Assembly: GCF_009848685.1 (NCBI RefSeq)
Contig: NZ_WXTX01000007.1
Coordinates: 177,439 to 241,438, forward strand
Length of the DNA stretch: 64,000 nt
Source: Andreprevotia sp. IGB-42
Lineage (GTDB): Bacteria > Pseudomonadota > Gammaproteobacteria > Burkholderiales > Chitinibacteraceae
Direction of reading: 5' to 3'
A program made the translations under genes and the position numbers. The notes beneath the pieces are model-generated. The model saw only the letters and a program-made list of their open reading frames with translations. It made no database searches and was not told where the DNA came from. This document shows positions 56,549 through 64,000 of the stretch, piece after piece. Position 1 is the first letter of the stretch. The number at the start of each line of letters is the position of its first letter.

Positions 56549-59500
56549 ATGGCAGACGTCCTCAGCTTGCGCGGCGGCAATGCGCTTTCCGCCTTCCGAC
56601 TCGATAAACTGCGTGCAGCACTGGCTGTAGAGGGCATCGATGCCCAGCTCTACGGCGAGTACTGGCACTTTGTTGAAGTGAACGCCCCGCTGAACGAAGC
56701 AGAGAACGCCACCCTGGCGCGCATCCTGCATTATGGTGATCCGGCCGTGGCCGGCAAGGATGTGGGCAGCCTGCTGCTGGTGCTGCCACGCCTGGGCACC
56801 ATCTCGCCGTGGTCGTCCAAGGCCACCGATATCGCACTGCATTGCGGGCTGGAAAACGTGGCGCGCGTGGAACGCGGCCTGGCCGTGTACGCATCGAAGA
56901 ACGGCGCGCCGCTCTCCACCGCAGAAAAGAACATCCTGCGTGCACTGGTGCACGACCGCATGACCGAACAGGTGTTCGATACGCTGGATGCCGGCAAGGA
57001 GCTGTTCCGCCACTTCGAGCCGGTACCGTTCACTACCGTGGATGTATTGGCCGGCGGCCAGCCCGCGCTGGAAAAAGCCAACGTCGAATTCGGCCTGGCG
57101 CTGTCGGATGATGAAATCGAGTACCTGGTGACCAACTTCACCAAGCTCGGCCGCAACCCGACCGATGTCGAGCTGACCATGTTCGCGCAGGCCAACTCCG
57201 AGCACTGTCGCCACAAGATTTTCAACGCCAGCTACGTGATCGATGGCGAGGCACAGCCATACAGCCTGTTCGGCATGATCCGCGAATCGCACAAGGCATC
57301 GCCGGAAGGCACCGTGGTGGCGTACTCGGATAACTCGTCGGTGATCGAAGGCGCCAAGGTCGGCCGCTTCCATCCGCAGCCGGGCAGCCACGAATACGCC
57401 TACAGCGAGCAAACCACCCATATCCTGATGAAGGTGGAAACGCATAACCATCCGACCGCGATCTCGCCCTTCCCGGGCGCGGCTACCGGTGCCGGCGGCG
57501 AAATCCGCGATGAAGGTGCCACTGGCCGGGGCTCCAAGCCCAAGGCCGGGCTGACGGGCTTTACCGTCTCCAACCTGAACATCCCCGGCGCCATCCAGCC
57601 ATGGGAAGACCCGGCCTACGGCAAGCCGGAGCGCATTGCCAGCGCGCTGGACATCATGCTGGAGGGCCCGATCGGTGGCGCCGCATTCAACAATGAATTT
57701 GGCCGCCCCAACCTGGCCGGTTACTTCCGTACTTTCGAAGAAGATTTCAACGGCGAGCGCCGCGGCTACCACAAGCCCATCATGCTGGCCGGTGGCTTGG
57801 GCAATATCCGCGATATCCATGTGGGCAAGAATGCGCTGCCGGAAGGCAGCCTGCTGATCCAGCTGGGCGGCCCGGGCATGCTGATCGGCATGGGCGGCGG
57901 GGCAGCGTCGTCGATGGCCACCGGCGCCAACGCGGCAGACCTGGATTTCGATTCGGTACAGCGTGGCAACCCGGAAATCGAACGCCGCGCGCAAGAGGTG
58001 ATCGACCGCTGCTGGCAACTGGGCGAGCACAACCCCATCCAGTCCATCCACGATGTGGGTGCCGGTGGCATCTCCAATGCCTTCCCGGAACTGGTGAACG
58101 ATGCCGGCCAGGGCGCGGTGTTCAACCTGCGCAAGGTCAATATCGAAGAAAAGGGCATGAGCCCCAAGGAAATCTGGTCCAACGAATCGCAAGAGCGTTA
58201 CGTGCTGGGCATTTCCCCGGCCGACCTGATTGCTTTCGAGGCCATCTGCGAGCGCGAGCGTTGCCCGTTCGCGGTAATCGGCCGTACCACCGACCGCAAG
58301 CAACTGGTGGTGGAAGACCCGCACTTCGGCAACAACCCGGTCGATATGCCGATGGACGTGCTGTTGGGCAAGCCGCCGAAAATGACGCGCGATGTACAGC
58401 GCATCAAGCCCGCACTGGCCATGTTCGATTCGTCCGCGCTGGATATCAAGGAATCGCTGTACCGCGTGCTGCGCCTGCCGTCGGTAGCCAGCAAGAACTT
58501 CCTGATCACCATCGGCGACCGTACCGTGGGCGGCTACACCGCGCGCGATCAGTTTGTCGGCCCGTGGCAGGTACCGGTGGCCGATGTGGCCGTCACCGCC
58601 ATGAGCTACGACAGCTACCTGGGCGAAGCCATGGCCATGGGCGAGCGCACGCCGCTGGCGCTGATTTCCGGTCCGGCATCCGGGCGCATGGCGGTGGGTG
58701 AGGCACTTACCAACATTGCCGCCGCGGCCATCGCCAAGATCGGCGATATCAAATTGTCCGCCAACTGGATGGCCCCGGCCGGCCACCCGGGTGAAGACGC
58801 CAATCTGTACGACACCGTGAAGGCCGTCGGCCTCGACCTGTGCCGCGAACTGGGTATTTCCATCCCGGTGGGCAAGGATTCGATGTCGATGAAAACGGTC
58901 TGGGACGAAGCAGGCAGCAAGAAGCAGGTTACCGCGCCGCTCTCGCTGGTGATCTCCGGCTTTGCGCCGGTCACCGATGTGCGCAAGACGCTCACCCCGC
59001 AACTGGTGCACGCAGCGGATACCGACCTGATCCTGATCGACCTGGGCGATGGCAAGTGCCGGCTGGGTGGCTCGGCGCTGGCGCAGGTGTACAAGCAGGT
59101 CGGCCAGTGGGCGCCGGATGTGGTCAGCGTGCCGCACCTGAAAGCATTCTTCGAAACCGTGCAGAAGCTCAATGCCGAAGGCAAGATCCTTGCCTACCAC
59201 GACCGGGGCGATGGGGGCCTGATCACCACCGTGGCGGAAATGATGTTTGCCAGCCACTTGGGTGTGACGCTGGAAATCGACGAAGCGTGTATCGAACGCC
59301 GCCGCCGTGCGCGTGAAGATGGCGAGCTGAACGAGGACGACATTGCCCGCGCCGAAAACGGCCGCGCCATGGGCGTGCTGTTCAACGAAGAGCTGGGCGC
59401 CGTGCTGCAGGTGAAGCGTGCCAACACCGCATCGGTGATTGCCGCGTTTGCCAATGCCGGCATCCGCAGCGAGCTGCACGTGATCGGCAGCATCAACAAG

Positions 59501-60502
59501 GATGATTCGCTCAAGATCAAGAAGCGCAACCGCCTGATCCTGGATGAACCGCGCATCACGCTGCAGAAAACCTGGGCAGAAACCAGCTGGCAGATCCAGC
59601 GCCTGCGCGATAACCCGGCGTGTGCGGATAGCGAATACGCACGCCTGGACGACAAGGGCGACAAGGGCCTGTTTGCCAAGCTCACCTTCGATCCCGCGGA
59701 AGACATTGCCGCACCGGTGATTGCCGCCGCCGGCAGCAACAAGCCGCGCGTGGCCATCCTGCGCGAGCAGGGCGTGAACGGCCATGTGGAAATGGCGGCA
59801 GCGTTCAACCGCGCCGGCTTTGCCGCGGTAGACGTGCACATGAGCGACATCATCAGCGGCCGTGTGTCGCTGCAGGATTTCCGTGGCTTCGCCGCCTGCG
59901 GTGGCTTCAGCTACGGTGATGTGCTGGGTGCCGGCGAAGGCTGGGCCAAGAGCATCCTGTTCAATGCCAATGCGCGTGCCCAGTTCGAAGCCTTCTTTGC
60001 CCGCCCGGATACCTTTGGCTTGGGCGTGTGCAATGGCTGCCAGATGATGGCCAACCTCGCCAGCATCATCCCGGGGGCGGAAGCGTGGCCCAAGTTCACC
60101 CGCAACCAGTCCGAGCAATTCGAAGCGCGCTTCGTGATGGCCGAGCTGACGCAATCGCCATCGCTGTTCTTCGGTGGCATGGTGGGCAGCCAGTTCCCGG
60201 TGGTGGTCAGCCACGGCGAGGGTTTTGCCAACTTCAGCCAGCAGGGCAACATCAAGCAGGCGATTGTGGCCATGCGTTACGTGGACAACGCCGGCAAGCA
60301 GACCGAGGTGTACCCGGCCAACCCGAACGGCAGCCCGCAAGGCATCGCTGGCGTGACCACTGCAGACGGGCGTTTCTCCATCATGATGCCGCACCCGGAG
60401 CGCGTATACCGCACCGTGCAGAACTCGTGGCACCCGGAAAACTGGGGCGAAGACGGCCCGTGGATGCGCATGTTCCGCAATGCGCGCAAGTGGATCGGCT
60501 GA
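56549..60502 (+). CDS. purL: Phosphoribosylformylglycinamidine synthase (FGAM synthetase)
   Basis: This large single-chain PurL (1317 residues) makes FGAM from FGAR, glutamine and ATP in purine synthesis. It has an N-terminal domain, two AIR-synthase-like halves with the ATP/phosphate-binding segment [10 protein letters not shown] near residue 222 and [14 protein letters not shown] near 430, and a C-terminal class I glutamine amidotransferase with the active Cys in GVCNGCQMM near residue 1165 and the His/Glu pair in PHPERVYR. An upstream frame was rejected in favour of [11 protein letters not shown] terminator follows. Confidence 0.97.
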   Translation: MADVLSLRGGNALSAFRLDKLRAALAVEGIDAQLYGEYWHFVEVNAPLNEAENATLARILHYGDPAVAGKDVGSLLLVLPRLGTISPWSSKATDIALHCGLENVARVERGLAVYASKNGAPLSTAEKNILRALVHDRMTEQVFDTLDAGKELFRHFEPVPFTTVDVLAGGQPALEKANVEFGLALSDDEIEYLVTNFTKLGRNPTDVELTMFAQANSEHCRHKIFNASYVIDGEAQPYSLFGMIRESHKASPEGTVVAYSDNSSVIEGAKVGRFHPQPGSHEYAYSEQTTHILMKVETHNHPTAISPFPGAATGAGGEIRDEGATGRGSKPKAGLTGFTVSNLNIPGAIQPWEDPAYGKPERIASALDIMLEGPIGGAAFNNEFGRPNLAGYFRTFEEDFNGERRGYHKPIMLAGGLGNIRDIHVGKNALPEGSLLIQLGGPGMLIGMGGGAASSMATGANAADLDFDSVQRGNPEIERRAQEVIDRCWQLGEHNPIQSIHDVGAGGISNAFPELVNDAGQGAVFNLRKVNIEEKGMSPKEIWSNESQERYVLGISPADLIAFEAICERERCPFAVIGRTTDRKQLVVEDPHFGNNPVDMPMDVLLGKPPKMTRDVQRIKPALAMFDSSALDIKESLYRVLRLPSVASKNFLITIGDRTVGGYTARDQFVGPWQVPVADVAVTAMSYDSYLGEAMAMGERTPLALISGPASGRMAVGEALTNIAAAAIAKIGDIKLSANWMAPAGHPGEDANLYDTVKAVGLDLCRELGISIPVGKDSMSMKTVWDEAGSKKQVTAPLSLVISGFAPVTDVRKTLTPQLVHAADTDLILIDLGDGKCRLGGSALAQVYKQVGQWAPDVVSVPHLKAFFETVQKLNAEGKILAYHDRGDGGLITTVAEMMFASHLGVTLEIDEACIERRRRAREDGELNEDDIARAENGRAMGVLFNEELGAVLQVKRANTASVIAAFANAGIRSELHVIGSINKDDSLKIKKRNRLILDEPRITLQKTWAETSWQIQRLRDNPACADSEYARLDDKGDKGLFAKLTFDPAEDIAAPVIAAAGSNKPRVAILREQGVNGHVEMAAAFNRAGFAAVDVHMSDIISGRVSLQDFRGFAACGGFSYGDVLGAGEGWAKSILFNANARAQFEAFFARPDTFGLGVCNGCQMMANLASIIPGAEAWPKFTRNQSEQFEARFVMAELTQSPSLFFGGMVGSQFPVVVSHGEGFANFSQQGNIKQAIVAMRYVDNAGKQTEVYPANPNGSPQGIAGVTTADGRFSIMMPHPERVYRTVQNSWHPENWGEDGPWMRMFRNARKWIG

Positions 60503-60546
60503 TCGCCATCCCTTGCTGAACCCGCTGGCTGAGACTGGCGGGGATG

Positions 60547-60574
60547 AAAAAGCCGGCTGTCATGCCGGCTTTTT
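60547..60574 (+). terminator. Terminator after purL
   Basis: AGCCGGC (60551-60557) pairs with GCCGGCT (60564-60570) with a 6-base loop; flanked by A5 and T5, 45 bp after the purL stop. Confidence 0.85.
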
Positions 60575-60806
60575 CGTGGGTGCGGGTTCACGACCAGCAC
60601 ATCCGGTGGATGGTGGTTTCAGCGTTGAACCGCTCGTGGCGGTCTTGAGGCTGGGCTGGTCATCAGGCCACCATGGCAGCAAAGTGCTGGATATGCATAT
60701 CCAGTCACCATGGCTGATAGCGGTCGGGTATCCCAAGGCACTCACGCGATACGCAGCGGGATAGCCTTCGGTGTTCCATCGGTGCCCATGCTGAGTGCCC
60801 GAATAC
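60575..60806. other. Interval between purL and EF-hand gene
   Basis: No gene is supported. It holds the perfect 18-bp palindrome at 60687-60704 and otherwise looks like ordinary non-coding sequence. Confidence 0.5.
60687..60704. repeat. 18-bp perfect palindrome
   Basis: CTGGATATG and its exact inverse CATATCCAG lie back to back (60687-60704). There is no loop, so it fits a dimeric DNA-binding protein or a cruciform better than a transcript hairpin. No gene start is close. Confidence 0.65.
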
Positions 60807-60830
60807 AAAAGCCGGTGGTCCCTCACCGGC
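60807..60830 (-). terminator. Terminator after the EF-hand gene
   Basis: GCCGGTG (60811-60817) and CACCGGC (60824-60830) form a 7-bp stem; the minus-strand 3' side ends in four T residues. Confidence 0.75.
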
Positions 60831-60882
60831 CTCCTTGCACTATACAGCCACTACCAGCACTCGCTTTGCCGCGATCAGCCTG

Positions 60883-61662
60883 TCAGGCCGTCACCGCCAG
60901 CAGGCTGCTGGTGGTATCGCTGCTGCTGCCCACGCCCTGTGTGTATTGCTGCAGCAATTGCGAGATGAACGCCAGCTTGTCGTCCGAGCCGGCGCTGCTG
61001 CTACCGCTGTCGCCACTATCGGGCGCAGCGCCGGACGGGGGCGGGCCATGCGGGCGGCCACCACCTTGCGGGCCTTGCGCCTGCATCTGCTGCTTGAAGG
61101 TGTCGTCCTCGGCCTTGGTGATGCTGCCATCGCCGTCGCTATCGATCTTGCTGAACAGCTCGTCCAGCTTGCTGCTGTCGGTGCTGCTGCTCCCGTCGCT
61201 GCTGGGCAGCTTGCTGAATTCGGCCTTGGTCACGCTGCCATCGCTGTCGGTATCGAGCTGACCGAACAGGTCCTGCTCTTCATCGCTGTTGCCACTGCCT
61301 TGTGGCGGTGGGGGCGGGCGGCCACCGGCCTGCATGCGCATCTGCTGGAACTGGTTATCCAGTTCGTCCTTCATCGCTTTCAGCCCACTGCCCAGTTCAT
61401 CCTTGCTGACCGAGCCATCGCCATCGCTATCGAGCTTCTTCAGCATATCGGCTGCCGATACGCTGCTGCCACCGCTGCTGCCGGAGGATGGCGCCTTGTC
61501 GATCAGCGTTTGCAGCTCGTCGGTATTGAGCGAACCGTCGCCATCGCTATCGATCCTGGAAAACAGCTTGGCGATATTGTCTGTGCTGTTGCGCTTGCTG
61601 CTGGCAGACGATGTCGCGTAGCTGCCATAACTACTGCTGCTACTGACTGAACTGATGCTCAT
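60883..61662 (-). CDS. EF-hand calcium-binding protein
   Basis: The 259-residue, Ser/Gly-rich acidic protein has four canonical EF-hand loops, each a 12-residue D-x-D-x-D-G pattern: DSDGDGSLNTDE, DSDGDGSVSKDE, DTDSDGSVTKAE and DSDGDGSITKAE. It is therefore expected to bind up to four Ca2+. No signal peptide is evident; the first 30 residues are Ser-rich. It resembles XopAW-like EF-hand proteins, including some secreted ones. AAAGGAGG precedes the ATG. It lies downstream of a two-component system on the same strand, with a repeat like that of the regulator promoter upstream. Confidence 0.88.
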   Translation of the reverse strand: MSISSVSSSSSYGSYATSSASSKRNSTDNIAKLFSRIDSDGDGSLNTDELQTLIDKAPSSGSSGGSSVSAADMLKKLDSDGDGSVSKDELGSGLKAMKDELDNQFQQMRMQAGGRPPPPPQGSGNSDEEQDLFGQLDTDSDGSVTKAEFSKLPSSDGSSSTDSSKLDELFSKIDSDGDGSITKAEDDTFKQQMQAQGPQGGGRPHGPPPSGAAPDSGDSGSSSAGSDDKLAFISQLLQQYTQGVGSSSDTTSSLLAVTA

Positions 61663-61742
61663 GGCAAACCTCCTTTAGGTATCAAACCCGGGCCTGAAGG
61701 CTTTGCGGGCTGTGCCATTTTCAGCGGGCCATGTATGCAGCG

Positions 61743-61759
61743 TTTATCCACTTTGTATC
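61743..61759. promoter_or_regulatory. OmpR-type direct repeat upstream of the EF-hand gene
   Basis: TTTATC (61743-61748) and TGTATC (61754-61759) repeat with an 11-bp period, 80-100 bp before the EF-hand gene start. The same TGTATC-N5-TGTATC pattern occurs before the response regulator gene (63826-63842). It is a likely site for that regulator. Confidence 0.6.
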
Positions 61760-61767
61760 AGTGCGGA

Positions 61768-61786
61768 TACATGACATAGTCATGTA
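61768..61786. repeat. 8-bp inverted repeat between kinase and EF-hand genes
   Basis: TACATGAC (61768-61775) and GTCATGTA (61779-61786) flank ATA. It is next to the OmpR-type repeat and may be a further operator. Confidence 0.5.
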
Positions 61787-61813
61787 ATCCTGCCAATAAG
61801 GAGCGGAGTAGGG

Positions 61814-63025
61814 CTATGGGCGGGGCAGGATCAGCGTGGCAATCAGCCCGTGTGGCAACGCATTGCTCAAGGTCAGCGTGCCGCCGTGGCGCAGCGCCAC
61901 ATCGCGGGCGATCGATAAGCCCAGGCCCACACCACCCGTTTGCCGGTTGCGTGAATCCTCCAGCCGGTAGAACGGTGCGAATACCGCCTCCAGCTGTTCT
62001 GGTGGCAGGCCGGGGCCGATATCCTCGATCTCTATCGTGCATGCGCCCGCGCTATCGATCAGCCGCACTGTCGCCCCATGGCCATAGCGTTGTGCGTTCT
62101 CCAGCAGGTTGCTCAGGCAGCGCTTCAATGCCAGCGGTTGCGCGGGTAGTGCAGCTACCTGGCCGCTGACCACGATGCGGGCGTCATCCTGCTGCAGGTC
62201 TTCAGCCAGGCTGTGTACCAGCGCACCCACATCCAGCAACTGGCGTGCTTCCGGCTGCGCTTGCCCGCGCAGGTAATCCAGCGTGGCAGTCAGCATGGCA
62301 TTCATGTCGGACAAGTCTTGCTGGGCACGCTCGCGCAGCGCAAGCGGCTCGATGGCCTCGCAGCGCAGCCGCAAGCGTGTCAGTGGCGTACGCAAATCGT
62401 GCGATACCGCCGCCAGAAAGCGGCTGCGTTCGTCGATCTGGCTTTTCAGTTGCGCCTGCATGCGGTTGAACGCATCGGCGGTGCGGCGCAATTCGGCCGG
62501 GCCGGCCAATTGCAACGGCGGTGATTGCAGATCGTTGCCCAGCGCTGCTGCCGCATCAGAGAGCTGCCGCATCGGCCGCGCCAGCCAGCGCGCACCGATC
62601 CATGCCGTCAGCGCCAGCACCAGCAGGCGGATCAGTGGGTCCAGCCACAGGATGGGGTGGTCCAGCCAGGGTGAGCGGCGCATCCGCGGTGGAAAGCGGA
62701 ATTCCGGCGGTGGCTCGCTCAGGCTGGATTGCAGGCGGTTGCCCTCGTTGCCACCCGCAGCTGCATCCGGGCGTGCATCGTTGTTGCCGGCCTCATCCGT
62801 GGCGCGCGGCGGGTGCGGTTGCTCGCCCGGTGCTTGCGGCCTCGCCTCATCGTTGCCCGGGTGCGGCCGCATATGCGTTCCACCATGCGGGCCAAAGGGT
62901 GGCCGGGGTGGTTGCGGCGCCAGGTTGAAGAACACCGCGCTGCCCAGCAGGTGGCTGGCGATCAGGCCGAAAAAGAACAGTACGAACAGCCGGGCAAAAA
63001 AGGTATCGGGTATCAGTCTGCGCAT
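61814..63025 (-). CDS. Sensor histidine kinase (EnvZ/RstB-like)
   Basis: The 403-residue inner-membrane kinase has a transmembrane segment near residues 10-32, a proline- and His-rich extracytoplasmic part (PQPPRPPFGPHGGTHMRPHP), a second segment near 128-146, a HAMP-like linker, a HisKA domain with AVSHDLRTPLTRLRLR near residue 205, and a HATPase domain (NLLENAQRYG, EDIGPGLPPEQL, GVGLGLSIA). The sensory region contains His and acidic residues that could bind metal. It overlaps the response regulator gene by 13 bases. Confidence 0.92.
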   Translation of the reverse strand: MRRLIPDTFFARLFVLFFFGLIASHLLGSAVFFNLAPQPPRPPFGPHGGTHMRPHPGNDEARPQAPGEQPHPPRATDEAGNNDARPDAAAGGNEGNRLQSSLSEPPPEFRFPPRMRRSPWLDHPILWLDPLIRLLVLALTAWIGARWLARPMRQLSDAAAALGNDLQSPPLQLAGPAELRRTADAFNRMQAQLKSQIDERSRFLAAVSHDLRTPLTRLRLRCEAIEPLALRERAQQDLSDMNAMLTATLDYLRGQAQPEARQLLDVGALVHSLAEDLQQDDARIVVSGQVAALPAQPLALKRCLSNLLENAQRYGHGATVRLIDSAGACTIEIEDIGPGLPPEQLEAVFAPFYRLEDSRNRQTGGVGLGLSIARDVALRHGGTLTLSNALPHGLIATLILPRP

Positions 63026-63762
63026 GCTGCCACCACCGCATCGAATACATAGCCTTCGCCGCGTATGGTCTTGATCAGCTGTGGCTCGCGCGGGTCGTCG
63101 GATAGCTTCTGCCGCAAGCGCGATACCAGCAGATCGATGCTGCGATCAAATGCCTCGATGCTGCGGCCGCGCGCCAGATCCAGCAGCCGGTCGCGGCTGA
63201 GCACGCGGCGCGGCGCATCCAGGAAAACCAGCAGCAGTTTGAACTCGGCATTGGAAAGGGGAATCACCAGGCCATTGGGCGCTTTCAGCTGCCGGCGCGA
63301 TATGCTCAGGTGCCAGCCGGCAAACGCAAATGCCGCCGGTGCGGTTTCCATCGGGCCGGCTGCCGCTGCGCGGCTGCGGCGCAATACCGTCTGGATGCGG
63401 GCCACCAGCTCGCGCGGCTCGAATGGCTTGGATAGATAGTCGTCCGCGCCGATTTCCAGACCCACGATACGGTCGAACGGATCACCGCGCGCGGTCAGCA
63501 TGATCACCGGTACGTTCGATTGCTGGCGCAACTGCCGGCACAGCGTCAGGCCATCATCGCCGGGCAGCATCAGGTCCAGCACCAGCAAATCGTAATCGCC
63601 ATGCGCGGCCATCTGTTCACGCATCGCCACGCCATCGGCAGCCTTGTCCACCGTGTAGCCGAAACCCGCCAGGTAATCAGCCAGCAAATCGCGGATGTCC
63701 GGATCGTCATCAACGATCAGCAGGCGTGGCTGGTTTTGCGAGGTGGGGGCGGGCGTGGTCAA
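63013..63762 (-). CDS. OmpR-family response regulator
   Basis: The 249-residue regulator has a receiver domain (LLIVDDDPDIRDLLADYL, phosphoacceptor Asp in DLLVLDLMLPGDDG, lysine in DYLSKPF) and a C-terminal winged helix (RSIEAFDRSIDLLVSRLRQKL, GEGYVF). TTG at 63762 has AAGGA at a good distance and gives a normal length; ATG candidates further up lie before that ribosome-binding site. It is the first gene of the two-component pair, and a direct repeat lies about 65-80 bp upstream. Confidence 0.9.
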   Translation of the reverse strand: MTTPAPTSQNQPRLLIVDDDPDIRDLLADYLAGFGYTVDKAADGVAMREQMAAHGDYDLLVLDLMLPGDDGLTLCRQLRQQSNVPVIMLTARGDPFDRIVGLEIGADDYLSKPFEPRELVARIQTVLRRSRAAAAGPMETAPAAFAFAGWHLSISRRQLKAPNGLVIPLSNAEFKLLLVFLDAPRRVLSRDRLLDLARGRSIEAFDRSIDLLVSRLRQKLSDDPREPQLIKTIRGEGYVFDAVVAACAD

Positions 63763-63825
63763 GGCGGTGCATCCTTCTGTAGTGCTTGAAGCAATACCCA
63801 GCATAAGCGCAGCAAGGCCCAAGTG

Positions 63826-63842
63826 TGTATCGGGTTTGTATC
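63826..63842. promoter_or_regulatory. OmpR-type direct repeat upstream of the response regulator
   Basis: TGTATC (63826-63831) and TGTATC (63837-63842) have an 11-bp period, the typical spacing for OmpR/PhoB-like dimers. It fits autoregulation and matches the site before the EF-hand gene. Confidence 0.6.
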
Positions 63843-64000
63843 CAGCTGCCGCTACGGCGCCTGGCTGGCTGGGGCATTACCATTTGCATATAGATAACGC
63901 GCGCGAGGCTGGCGGGCAATCTGCTGTGCGTGGCCGAGCGTGGTACGGACTACTTCGCGGCTGGCCATCCATTGCTCATCTGCCCATGCTCAGGCACTCA

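Noticed and set aside
56546..60433. Very long open frame on the minus strand opposite purL
   Set aside because: It mirrors the high-GC codon pattern of purL, has low-complexity His/Gln/Arg-rich sequence and no family signature. The purL frame has all its motifs.
63843..64000. Possible C-terminal end of a minus-strand gene at the window edge
   Set aside because: A frame ending near 63860 is open for only about 45 codons before a stop toward the window edge; no ribosome-binding site or family is evident.

Overview
The window is GC-rich, densely coded bacterial DNA. The gene set suggests a betaproteobacterium of the Neisseriales, most like the chitin-degrading Chitinibacteraceae (inference, no database search). 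Support comes from the alaA-hom-thrC order, a [4Fe-4S] APS reductase beside cysB, an unfused PurL of about 1317 residues, and a glucosamine/chitobiose regulon (glucosamine kinase, GntR/UTRA regulator, sugar ABC transporter, GH20 hexosaminidase).

Layout. 1-7.8 kb: glycogen operon glgX(partial)-pgm-glgC-glgA-glgP. 8-8.5 kb: NUDIX hydrolase. 8.5-10.9 kb: accessory patch with two headless toxin C-terminal domains, each followed by a presumed immunity gene, ending in IS-transposase debris. 10.9-13.5 kb: sulfur assimilation (cysB, TSUP permease, APS reductase). 13.6-21.8 kb: amino-sugar regulon (promoter with palindrome, glucosamine kinase, GntR regulator, two tandem paralogous substrate-binding proteins, two permeases, ATPase). 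22.1-26.9 kb: alaA-hom-small exported protein-broken monooxygenase-thrC on the minus strand. 27-30.5 kb: Mth938-fold protein, thioesterase, RhlE, PrmB. 31-35 kb: REC-ATPase fusion, orphan ParA, HtpG. 35-43.5 kb: EEP hydrolase, PilZ protein, tRNA-Leu(GAG), ankyrin protein, membrane protein, hybrid kinase, secreted protein. 43.6-47.3 kb: LysR/GST pair and a flavin/2Fe-2S fusion oxidoreductase. 47.6-51.0 kb: AT-rich two-gene island (GHKL ATPase plus a 752-residue protein with two degenerate phosphoribosyltransferase-like motifs). 51.3-60.5 kb: secreted Kelch/BACON protein, GH20 enzyme, PurL. 60.9-63.8 kb: EF-hand protein and an OmpR-type two-component system.

How the genes fit together. The glycogen genes cover glucose-1-P interconversion, ADP-glucose synthesis, polymerisation, phosphorolysis and debranching. 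The amino-sugar genes suggest import of chitin-derived di- or monosaccharides, cytoplasmic cleavage by the signal-less GH20 enzyme, and phosphorylation of glucosamine. The two-component system and the EF-hand gene share an 11-bp-period direct repeat upstream, which suggests one regulon.

The strongest candidate for an undescribed system is the AT-rich GHKL/PRTase-like pair at 47572-51026: ATGA-overlapping genes, base composition unlike both neighbours, a strong terminator behind them, and catalytic acidic pairs replaced in both PRTase-like motifs. The orphan toxin/immunity patch at 8.5-10.6 kb is the second accessory region of interest.
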